DNA from: Chromatiales bacterium
Lineage (GTDB): Bacteria > Pseudomonadota > Gammaproteobacteria > UBA6429 > Thiohalophilaceae
Assembly (NCBI GenBank): GCA_024641465.1
Contig: JAHEDB010000012.1
Coordinates: 1,296 to 15,113, forward strand
Direction of reading: 5' to 3'
Length of the DNA stretch: 13,818 nt
Below the pieces are notes generated by a model, which saw only the letters and a list, made by a program, of their open reading frames with translations, had not been told where the DNA came from and did no database searches. This document shows positions 6,139 to 13,402 of the stretch, piece by piece. Position numbers and translations under genes: made by a program. The first letter of the stretch is position 1. Each line of letters opens with the position of its first letter.

Positions 6139-8154
6139 ATGTTGCATGAGGTGAGATTATTCTGGAATGCGTTTTTAATAACGGCTGCACTATTGGGCCT
6201 GTTATTTTTCGAGTCTGTTTCAGCCAATGAAAACCAGGTGGATTATCGTTACGTGATAAATGTTATTGACTCAAATCGTAATGAAAAAATCAATATAGAG
6301 AATCATTCGTATAAAAGCATAATTTATACAGTCAAAGTAGAAATTGATGGCAGGAAGAAATACCGAGCAAGAATTGGGTTTTTTAATAGCAGAAAAGAGG
6401 CGCTACAAGTTCTTTCAGAAACAAAGAAAAAATATCCTGGCGCATGGCTCGACACTGTAAAAAAATATGATCAATTGTATCTGGGTAAGTGGTATTCAGG
6501 GAGAGATATGCGGTCGGAGTCCGCGTCTTTGAAAAATACATCGTTACTGATGGATAAAAAAGAGACGGATAAGATAATGGAGATGGCAAGGAAACATATT
6601 GTAGATCATGAATATGAAGATGCAATTAAGTTATATACCCGGATTATTTCCCGCGGGCACGAAGATTTTAAGCAGGATGCACAGGAGTATCTGGCGGTAA
6701 GCAGGGAAAAAAACGGGCAATATGCCCACGCCAAAGCAGAATATCTGGAATATCTCAGATTGTATCCGACAGGTGAGGGTGCGGATAGAGTCAAGATGCG
6801 GCTCGACAGCATGCTGCTGGCCAGTGCACCGCCAAGAAGGAAACTGGAACAGAAGAAAATTAATGACAGTGTATTGTGGTCCAATTCCGGTTATGTAACT
6901 GAGTTTTATCGCTACGACAAACTCAGAGAAAATACCACTACCGTCGAAAAATCATCTTCTGCCTCGTCAATGGGATTGTTTTCCAGGCGCAGGAGTGATG
7001 CCAGTGATATGAAGATGCAAATGACCGGCGATTATCTGCTTGATCTTAATAATCCGGATGGCAATCGCGGACGTTTGACTTCCCTTTTTGTTGATTATGC
7101 CAATCGGCCAAAAACAGCCAGCATCAGGCTGGGGAGACAGAGCCAGACCAGGTCGGGCGTGCTCGGACGGATGGATGGCATATGGGCAGATTACCAGCTT
7201 CATCCGCAATGGAAAATTAATCTTGTTGCAGGTCACCCTGTAAATTACTTTGAATCAAACCAGGTACAGGAGAATAGTAGTTTTTTTGGTTATAGTCTTG
7301 ATATCGGTCCATTCAATCAATATTGGGACTTCAATTTATTTAAGATAGAACAACAAGTGGACGGAGTGAAAGATCGAGAGGCGACGGGTGGTGAGATCCG
7401 TTATATCAGTCCGGCCGGGGTGTTTTTTACTCTTGTTGATTACGATACATATTACGAAGAGCTCAATAAAGTATATGTCGTATCAACCATGAGATTTGGT
7501 GAGCGAGGTACGCTCAATCTTATTTATGATCGAGGTAAAGCGCCATACATGCTGACTACTAATGCATTACAAGGCCAGCCATATCAGTCAATCGACAAAA
7601 TGAAAACTATTTATAGTGAAAATGAAATTAAGCAAATTGCCAGGGATAGAACTTCTGAAATTACCACAAGCAGTATCAGCGGTTCATTTCCTGTCAGTAA
7701 AGACTATATGATGAATCTTGATATGACGATTACCGATATTTCCGGTACCCCGACTTCGGCTGGTGTAATCGGCACCGAGCCAACAGGCAATGAGTATTAT
7801 TATGGAGTCCAGTTAATTGGTAATGATGTGCTATTCAAAAGAGATACCGTATTGTTTGGTGTCAGGTATACCGATGGCAGCACCTATCAGAAAGTATCGT
7901 ATTCAGCCAGCGATTCAATGATGCTTAATAATAAGTGGCGGGTTAATGCCGGGCTATATTACGAACTGACCAATCAGACGAATGGGGCAAAAATCACTGC
8001 CATCAAACCTTCTTGTGGTTTAGTTTATCAATACTCCAAGGCTCTGCATCTTGAGACAGATATTCTGTATGAAAATTCATCAGTCACCGGGGACACCCTG
8101 CCGATAGAAAGGCAAGGTACCAGCTTTAATGCAGGGATGACGTACGATTTCTAG
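6139..8154 (+). CDS. SPOR-TPR outer-membrane beta-barrel protein
   Basis: The 671-residue protein starts with a signal peptide (cleavage likely after VSA at 29). A SPOR-like segment spans about 33-108: RARIGFF, then ALQVL and PGAW, matching the peptidoglycan-binding SPOR pattern. Two TPR-like helix pairs follow at about 143-228. From about 246 to the end the chain alternates polar and aromatic/hydrophobic residues with many Asp/Asn turns and ends in YDF, a terminal Phe typical of Gram-negative barrel proteins recognised by the BAM complex. The start ATG has no clear ribosome-binding site; GTG at 6151 would keep the signal peptide. It follows the cytochrome gene by 32 bp. Context suggests a porin sheath for the cytochromes, as MtrB or PioB do, but I see no clear MtrB homology. 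The SPOR and TPR parts could tether it to the cell wall. Confidence 0.75.
   Translation: MLHEVRLFWNAFLITAALLGLLFFESVSANENQVDYRYVINVIDSNRNEKINIENHSYKSIIYTVKVEIDGRKKYRARIGFFNSRKEALQVLSETKKKYPGAWLDTVKKYDQLYLGKWYSGRDMRSESASLKNTSLLMDKKETDKIMEMARKHIVDHEYEDAIKLYTRIISRGHEDFKQDAQEYLAVSREKNGQYAHAKAEYLEYLRLYPTGEGADRVKMRLDSMLLASAPPRRKLEQKKINDSVLWSNSGYVTEFYRYDKLRENTTTVEKSSSASSMGLFSRRRSDASDMKMQMTGDYLLDLNNPDGNRGRLTSLFVDYANRPKTASIRLGRQSQTRSGVLGRMDGIWADYQLHPQWKINLVAGHPVNYFESNQVQENSSFFGYSLDIGPFNQYWDFNLFKIEQQVDGVKDREATGGEIRYISPAGVFFTLVDYDTYYEELNKVYVVSTMRFGERGTLNLIYDRGKAPYMLTTNALQGQPYQSIDKMKTIYSENEIKQIARDRTSEITTSSISGSFPVSKDYMMNLDMTITDISGTPTSAGVIGTEPTGNEYYYGVQLIGNDVLFKRDTVLFGVRYTDGSTYQKVSYSASDSMMLNNKWRVNAGLYYELTNQTNGAKITAIKPSCGLVYQYSKALHLETDILYENSSVTGDTLPIERQGTSFNAGMTYDF
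8151..8154. other. Overlapping convergent stop codons (CTAG)
   Basis: The TAG stop of the + strand barrel gene (8152-8154) and the TAG stop of the - strand ankyrin gene (8153-8151) share the palindrome CTAG. No terminator hairpin with a T run is apparent at the junction, so the two convergent transcripts probably overlap. Confidence 0.9.
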
Positions 8155-10148
8155 CGATTCTCAATGGTTGCGGCAATATTGGCGTATCCGGAATTTATGG
8201 CAATATCTTCTGCATTATGTCGGTCAGTGTTGCGTTTTTTGCTGTTTGCTCCTTTCGAGAGCAAGAGTTTGACAATATTCATGTGACCATATTTGGCTGC
8301 CAACATAAGAGGTGTATTGCCGAACTGGTCTTTGGCATCGATGTCGGCGCCTTTATCAATCAGATAATTAACCACTTTGGCCTGGCCGTGACTGGATGAA
8401 AGCAATAACGGGGAGTTCCCCGTCTGGTCTTTATAATTAATATCTGCTTTTTCATCGCAGGCCAGTTTGACTATATCCAGATTGCCTTTTTTTGCTGAAA
8501 TCAACAGGCTTTCTGCCAAACCAGTTTTCGTAACAACATCAACATGTTTTTGTCTTAACAGGAATCTAAAAGTAGCCTGGTGATTGTTGATAGCCGCATC
8601 GGTCAACAGCCGGCTGTTTCGCTTGTCGTCTGCTGATAGTCTGGCGCCATTTTCGATCAATGCTTGAAGAGTATCGGTATTTCCGTTCATTATGCTGTAG
8701 TAGAGTGCGCTATTGCCGCTTTTGTCTACGGTGTTTACCGATACACCCCTGGTAAGTAATTGATGGACAATTTCACTGTGGCCCTTTTGACTGGCAACTA
8801 TTAATGGCGTTTGACCGGCATTGTTCTTGATATCTGGATGGGCCTTTGCGGCAAGAATTAATTGAACGGCTTCAGGCTTGTTATTTTCAACAGCAAAGGC
8901 AAGTACACTCATTCCTGTCGAAGATTGCAGGTTAAGTTTTGCCTTGAAGCGAAGCAAAATTCTGATGGCTTCGAGATTGCCGCGTAATGAGGCCAGCATC
9001 AGTGCGGTATAGCCTTCTGGATCCTGTTGATTTATAAAATAAGGGTTTTTTAGCAGAATACGCCTGACTTCGCTCGCATCGCCACGCCAGCTTGCTACCA
9101 TTAGCGGTGTCCATTTATTAAAAGGAGGCTTCTGTTCTTTTGCTGTCAACTGTAGCTGGTGCCTGCCATCAGCAGGTTTTCTTGTGCTGTGGGCGCCATA
9201 ACGCAACAGCAGCCGTTGTATATCTTTATTATTTTTTAGTTCGGCCAGGGCGAGTGCAGTGTAACCCTGTTTATTCTGGTTATTGATTTTATAATATTTT
9301 TTTTCGGTGAGTAGATATTCAACAATGTCCAGATGCCCCTGTTTAACTGCGTGCATGATGGCGCTGTAGCCATTGTTGTCGGTCTTTCGATAATCAGCAT
9401 TTTCATGTAGCAGCAGTTTTACAATGCTCAGTTCGCCGTTTGCGCATGCGTGATGCAGGGCCGTCATCCCGTCATTGTCGGTCCTGTCCTTGTCTACCCC
9501 CAGTTCTATTGCTGCCTGTGCGCTGTCAAGTTTACCCAGTCTGGCGGCCATCATCAGGGTGGTGAGTCCGTTTTCGTCGGCCAGATCAGGGTCGGTTTTT
9601 ATCAATTTCGTAACGCGTTCGTTACGGTTGTCACTGATGGCGGCTCGCACCGCCCTGATTCTGTCGGTTTTATTCAATGCCGAGAATTCATCCGGAGCCG
9701 GGTCATTCAGTATGGCCAATTGCTGTTCGGCGCGTTTATATTTGCCTTTTAACGCGTATTGATACCATTTTCTGGCCAACACCAGGTCGATGCCGCCACC
9801 CAGACCTTTGTGATACATCACACCAAGGTTATATTGTGCCCGTGCATGACCTTGTTTGGCCGCTTGGTAAAACCACTTACGTGCCAGGGGCTCATTTTTT
9901 TCTACGCCTTGACCATTACGATAAAGCACAGCTACTTGATATTGCGCCTCCTTGTCACCAGTCTCGGCAAGGTTGGAATACAGGCTGTATGCCTTGTTGT
10001 AGTCTCTGAGTTTAATAGCCAGTCGTGCCTGCTCGGATGTGGTATCGGCAAGAACCAGCCGGGTATTTATCGTGAAGATTAAAACCACGAGCAGCAAGAG
10101 ATGGCTTACATACGACAGGAAACGCAGCGCAGGATTATACCGTGCCAT
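8151..10148 (-). CDS. Secreted Sel1-like and ankyrin repeat protein
   Basis: From the ATG at 10148 the protein is 665 residues. A signal peptide (MARYN..., long Leu/Val core, cleavage likely after VLA at 34) directs it to the periplasm. Two or three Sel1/TPR-like repeats cover about 50-145 (AQYQVAVLYRNGQGV and AQYNLGVMYHKGLG are the clear ones). About 12-13 ankyrin repeats then run from about 165 to the end (G-x-T-P/A-L-x-x-A, G-H-x-x-I-V-x-x-L-L). A TTG at 10172 would add eight residues; I prefer the ATG, which overlaps the upstream oxidoreductase gene by 14 bp and implies translational coupling. No catalytic domain is visible. Likely role: periplasmic scaffold for protein-protein contacts, perhaps assembling or docking the cytochromes encoded on the opposite strand. 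Function is inferred from context only. Confidence 0.88.
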   Translation of the reverse strand: MARYNPALRFLSYVSHLLLLVVLIFTINTRLVLADTTSEQARLAIKLRDYNKAYSLYSNLAETGDKEAQYQVAVLYRNGQGVEKNEPLARKWFYQAAKQGHARAQYNLGVMYHKGLGGGIDLVLARKWYQYALKGKYKRAEQQLAILNDPAPDEFSALNKTDRIRAVRAAISDNRNERVTKLIKTDPDLADENGLTTLMMAARLGKLDSAQAAIELGVDKDRTDNDGMTALHHACANGELSIVKLLLHENADYRKTDNNGYSAIMHAVKQGHLDIVEYLLTEKKYYKINNQNKQGYTALALAELKNNKDIQRLLLRYGAHSTRKPADGRHQLQLTAKEQKPPFNKWTPLMVASWRGDASEVRRILLKNPYFINQQDPEGYTALMLASLRGNLEAIRILLRFKAKLNLQSSTGMSVLAFAVENNKPEAVQLILAAKAHPDIKNNAGQTPLIVASQKGHSEIVHQLLTRGVSVNTVDKSGNSALYYSIMNGNTDTLQALIENGARLSADDKRNSRLLTDAAINNHQATFRFLLRQKHVDVVTKTGLAESLLISAKKGNLDIVKLACDEKADINYKDQTGNSPLLLSSSHGQAKVVNYLIDKGADIDAKDQFGNTPLMLAAKYGHMNIVKLLLSKGANSKKRNTDRHNAEDIAINSGYANIAATIENR

Positions 10149-11448
10149 ATTTAGTCTCGACTTCAATACCAATCTGTTTCAGGAAAGGGGTTGGCAAAAT
10201 ACCACCGGCGCAGATGATGGCGGCATTATTTTTCAATATGATTTCCTGACCCAGATGCTCAAGGCTGACCTGGTCTGAGGTAAATTGTTTAACATTTGAT
10301 GACAACAGGACCTTTAATCTACCCGTCGTAGCGGCCTGTGCTACCTTGTCGAGATTTTTCTGTTTGGCGCGGGAGAAACTTTCACTCCGATAGGATATCG
10401 CTACGGTAGTCCCGGGCTGTTCGGCGATACTGGTTGCCGCTTCCAGGGCGCTGTCACCACCGCCGACCACCAGCACATGCTGGCCCTTGTATTGCTCCGG
10501 GTCGATCAAACGATATACCACCTTGGGGAGTTCCTCACCTGGGACGCCGAGTTTTCGGGGTGTACCACGCCGCCCGATACTGAGCAGGACCGTGCGGGTT
10601 CGATAGCTTTGTTTGCTGGTCGTGACGATAAAGCCATCACCATCCGGTTTAATATCCTCGACTTTTTCCCGATAGTGGATCTTCAGACCCTGTTCCCTCT
10701 CAATCCTCTGCCACAGTTTTAATAATTCTTCCTTGGTGGTTTCGCGGATATTGATCTTACCCACCAGCGGCAGTTGCATCGGTGCGGTCATGACCAGCTT
10801 GCCGCGCGGAAACTGAAACACCGTCCCCCCCAGTGAATCTTGTTCGATGGTAACGGCACGCAGTTTGTGTTGTTGAGCCCCCAGGGTTGCCGCCAGTCCG
10901 GCCGGGCCTGCGCCGACGATGACTACATCCAGCCGGTCACTCTTACCTTTGCCGATCTCCTTGACCTTACGAATGGCCTCCATGGCTTGGCGACCCTGTT
11001 CAACGGCATTGCGGATCAGGCCCATACCGCCCAGTTCACCTGCGATGAACAGGCCCGGTACATTGGTTTCAAAATTGTCTTTTACGTTTGGGATATCGAC
11101 GCCACGTTGCTCGGTGCCGAATACCAGGGTAATGGCATCGAACGGGCAAGCGGACTTACAGGCGCCATGGCCTATGCATTTACTGGGATTGATCAGCTGG
11201 GCCTTACCGTGAATTAGCCCGAGTATTTTTCCTTCGGGGCAGGCCGTGACACATGCCCCGCAGCCGAGACACAGACCCGGGTCAATGATGGGGTGGAGTG
11301 AAGCGGGCTCGCCCAGCCCTGCGGCGATGGCGGCGTGTTTTTCCCTGAGCGTTTTTCCATGCCGTAGTTGCCTGTTGAAGGCGAACAGCAGGATCATCAA
11401 TAACGGGAGGGAATAAAATATAATTTGTTGGTAGTTAATGCCGTCCAT
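10135..11448 (-). CDS. Membrane-anchored ferredoxin/FAD pyridine-nucleotide oxidoreductase
   Basis: The 437-residue protein has an N-terminal membrane segment (about 9-24). A double ferredoxin domain follows: C60, C63, C66 and C70 form a complete 4Fe-4S motif, while the second reads C91, H94, C97, C101, with His where the second Cys is usual. Residues 131-160 (PGLFIAGELGGMGLIRNAVEQG) look like the motif that normally ends thioredoxin-reductase-like flavoproteins. Then come the FAD site GAGPAG (179-184) and the NAD(P) site GGGDSA (329-334). No CxxC disulfide pair lies between them. It should exchange electrons between NAD(P)H, FAD and the iron-sulfur clusters at the cytoplasmic face of the membrane. 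It overlaps the ankyrin gene downstream. An AGGG 6 bp before the ATG could serve as ribosome-binding site. Context suggests it serves the cytochrome b and polyheme cluster. Confidence 0.88.
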   Translation of the reverse strand: MDGINYQQIIFYSLPLLMILLFAFNRQLRHGKTLREKHAAIAAGLGEPASLHPIIDPGLCLGCGACVTACPEGKILGLIHGKAQLINPSKCIGHGACKSACPFDAITLVFGTEQRGVDIPNVKDNFETNVPGLFIAGELGGMGLIRNAVEQGRQAMEAIRKVKEIGKGKSDRLDVVIVGAGPAGLAATLGAQQHKLRAVTIEQDSLGGTVFQFPRGKLVMTAPMQLPLVGKINIRETTKEELLKLWQRIEREQGLKIHYREKVEDIKPDGDGFIVTTSKQSYRTRTVLLSIGRRGTPRKLGVPGEELPKVVYRLIDPEQYKGQHVLVVGGGDSALEAATSIAEQPGTTVAISYRSESFSRAKQKNLDKVAQAATTGRLKVLLSSNVKQFTSDQVSLEHLGQEIILKNNAAIICAGGILPTPFLKQIGIEVETKYGTV

Positions 11449-11580
11449 AGGCCCTAAGTGTAACGCGTTCGATTGAACAACGAGAAATTATCGGGCTTTT
11501 TCTTTGTGTGCGGCAGGGCGGGAATGTGATTTTGTCGTTTCAATCACATTATGGATGGCACTCAATACCATGAATATTAT
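11449..11580 (-). promoter_or_regulatory. Intergenic region upstream of the oxidoreductase operon
   Basis: This 132-bp gap lies between the dioxygenase stop and the oxidoreductase start on the - strand. It holds a perfect 9-bp inverted repeat (AATGTGATT 11523-11531, AATCACATT 11542-11550, 10-nt loop), an AACGCGTT palindrome (11462-11469) and, on the - strand, a GATAAT -10-like hexamer (11492-11487) without a convincing -35. The inverted repeat could be an operator, or a weak hairpin ending the dioxygenase transcript; no T run follows it on the - strand. Confidence 0.4.
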
Positions 11581-12180
11581 TCAGGCAAATACCACCCAGG
11601 TTGTGGCGATGTATTTCACCCCGGTTTGAACCGTGACGGCTCGATGCTCATGGGTCCAGAAGGGGGGGAATAACACCAGCTTGCCCTGTTGCGGGGTCAC
11701 CTTGATGTCCTGATAAAGAAATTCGGTCTCACCCCCCGGGCCGGGGACGTCGTTCAAATACCACAGGGCAACCAGCTGGCGTTGGCTGAACTGGTGGCTG
11801 CCGCCGTCGATATGCCAGTGATAATGCTCCCCCGGATTGTAGCGCTGGATGCCATAGCCCATATCCTTGAACGGGCCCTTGAAATAGGGAAAGGTCTCGC
11901 GAAATTCTTTGACGGCCATGCCCAGGGAATAAAACAGCGCCCGGTCGATATCCTTCCAGTGTTCCTTGCCGCTGACCACCAGGTCGGTGGTTTTCTTGAT
12001 GCTGCTGTCCTGCTGCACCGTCTGGCCGATGCGACCGGCATATTGTTCGTCGGCGTGTGCTTCAAAGCGGCGGATCATTTCGGCACAAAGATCTGCCGGG
12101 AGGGCATGGTCCTTGGCAAAGATAAAGGTATTGGGTTTGAGCTCACGGATCGTCGTGAGGGGGGGAACGGTTTTTTCCAT
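11581..12180 (-). CDS. Prolyl-4-hydroxylase-like Fe(II)/2-oxoglutarate dioxygenase
   Basis: The 199-residue protein has the double-stranded beta-helix signature of 2-oxoglutarate oxygenases: a H-x-D iron motif within HWHIDGG (His123, Asp125), a distal His within THEHRAVTV (His179) and Lys189 ten residues on, the usual 2-oxoglutarate-binding position in prolyl 4-hydroxylases. QRYNPGEHYHWH and GGETEFLY are typical segments of the family. It would oxidise a protein or small-molecule substrate while decarboxylating 2-oxoglutarate; the substrate cannot be told from sequence. There is no signal peptide, so it is cytoplasmic. The gene follows the 12210-13253 gene by 29 bp on the same strand and is probably co-transcribed. 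No strong ribosome-binding site precedes the ATG. Confidence 0.88.
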   Translation of the reverse strand: MEKTVPPLTTIRELKPNTFIFAKDHALPADLCAEMIRRFEAHADEQYAGRIGQTVQQDSSIKKTTDLVVSGKEHWKDIDRALFYSLGMAVKEFRETFPYFKGPFKDMGYGIQRYNPGEHYHWHIDGGSHQFSQRQLVALWYLNDVPGPGGETEFLYQDIKVTPQQGKLVLFPPFWTHEHRAVTVQTGVKYIATTWVVFA

Positions 12181-12209
12181 GGGTCTACCGGTACTTCACT
12201 AAATTTAGA

Positions 12210-13253
12210 TTACAGACGTTTGCCTTCAATCAAAGCGTCTATTTGTTTGACCCAGTCAGGGCCCTGCTGGTGGAAGATTGTCAGGGCCTGACGGGCGACA
12301 GTCAACCAGTGATCATGACTTAGATCGATGATTTGTTTGAAGGGGGTGATAGAACGGGTTTCCAGCCACTCTTGGTAGACGGTCTTGAGACGCGGAAACA
12401 GGTCCTTGCGCATATTGCTCAGATTACCAAGATAAAAATGGATTGAGGCCTCATTATCGGCTGTTACCAGATAGGGCAGGGTCGAGAGGGCATCGGCCAG
12501 ATGATCGCGAATGGCGCGCAGCATGAACTCGGCCTTGGAACGGGGCAGGGCGATGAGCATGGCCTCCCATTCCTCGCCCAGCAACTTGCCGGCCATGACT
12601 TCACCGGTTTCATGCATCAGGACCGCTGTCAGTTCATTATCGGTCATTTGCTCCAGGGCCGAGTCGATATCGTGTTTGAAATCGTACATGGCGATGGCGC
12701 GGGCCATGGGATTGTCGGGCTTGTTCCAGTTCCATTGTTCGATCTTTTCCCACAGCAAACGACGCAGTGACTCACGCCGGACAAATATGGTTTTGCCCTG
12801 GGTCATGGCCGGCGGAGAACTGAGGTCACGGGCCAGCTCGTTGCTGCTCACCAGCACCTGGTAATCCTCCTCCTGACGTTGCGTCTCCAGCTTGCCGAGG
12901 AAGAAGTGGGGTTTGTTGCCATAGCCCAGACCGCCGCTGTAGACGTAACCCAGCGGTATCAAGTGTTGATTAATGGCCTCGGTTTCAAATGGACCATAAG
13001 ACTGTTGTTCGATAATGATCGGTGTATAGTCGGTCTCCTCCAGGCTCTCCCACAGCTCTTCACGTTGGCGCAGCCACTGGCCGACATCTTCCTGGGGCAG
13101 GGCGTCGGTAAAGCCGTGACCGGCCTCCCAGCGATAGAATTCGCGCATTTTCATCAGATAGATGCAGAGGGTGTAGTCGGTAGCGAAGCCGGCATCGGCG
13201 ATGTGGCAGTTGTGTTGCACCGCCTGGGTGATTGTCTGTAGTTGGCTATTCAT
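12210..13253 (-). CDS. Conserved protein of unknown function (Sfum_1244-like)
   Basis: A 347-residue soluble protein with no signal peptide or membrane segment, rich in Trp, Glu and Leu. Visible features are an N-terminal TLCIYLMKMREFYRWE segment, GGLGYGNKPHFFLG in the middle, and HETGE and DHLAD segments in the helical second half. The first part resembles a family I remember as Sfum_1244, which has no known function; I could not confirm this with a search. HETGE (about residue 220) recalls a metal site but is not HExxH. The gene is the first of a two-gene - strand unit with the dioxygenase and is divergent from the 13403 gene. Confidence 0.75.
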   Translation of the reverse strand: MNSQLQTITQAVQHNCHIADAGFATDYTLCIYLMKMREFYRWEAGHGFTDALPQEDVGQWLRQREELWESLEETDYTPIIIEQQSYGPFETEAINQHLIPLGYVYSGGLGYGNKPHFFLGKLETQRQEEDYQVLVSSNELARDLSSPPAMTQGKTIFVRRESLRRLLWEKIEQWNWNKPDNPMARAIAMYDFKHDIDSALEQMTDNELTAVLMHETGEVMAGKLLGEEWEAMLIALPRSKAEFMLRAIRDHLADALSTLPYLVTADNEASIHFYLGNLSNMRKDLFPRLKTVYQEWLETRSITPFKQIIDLSHDHWLTVARQALTIFHQQGPDWVKQIDALIEGKRL

Positions 13254-13402
13254 GAGATCATTATATATAGTGTATGGAAATATAATACCTAAGTAAAATG
13301 CTATGATATTATATTAACATTGATTAATGAAGACAGCTAGTTTTCCCGCCAGATTCTGCTTTAAGAATCCTTGGCATCTTATTGAATTGTGAGGTTATTA
13401 CC
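13254..13402. promoter_or_regulatory. AT-rich divergent promoter region
   Basis: This 149-bp gap separates two divergent genes. The part from about 13258 to 13330 is much richer in A/T than its surroundings and contains TATAAT-like hexamers on both strands: 13281-13286 (+) and 13313-13308 (-). Neither has a strong -35 at ideal spacing. A small inverted repeat, ATTAA 13313-13317 with TTAAT 13324-13328, overlaps the - strand candidate. Promoters for both genes are likely here; exact positions are uncertain. Confidence 0.4.

Noticed and set aside
11525..11548. CRP binding site (TGTGA...TCACA)
   Set aside because: The half-sites are 14 nt apart instead of 6, so it does not fit a CRP dimer.
11689..12291. 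200-codon + strand open frame opposite the dioxygenase
   Set aside because: The - strand product has a complete H-x-D...H...K active site; the + strand frame shows no family features.
12570..12610. HETGE in the 12210-13253 product as a zinc-protease motif
   Set aside because: It is not HExxH and no other metal ligands are apparent.
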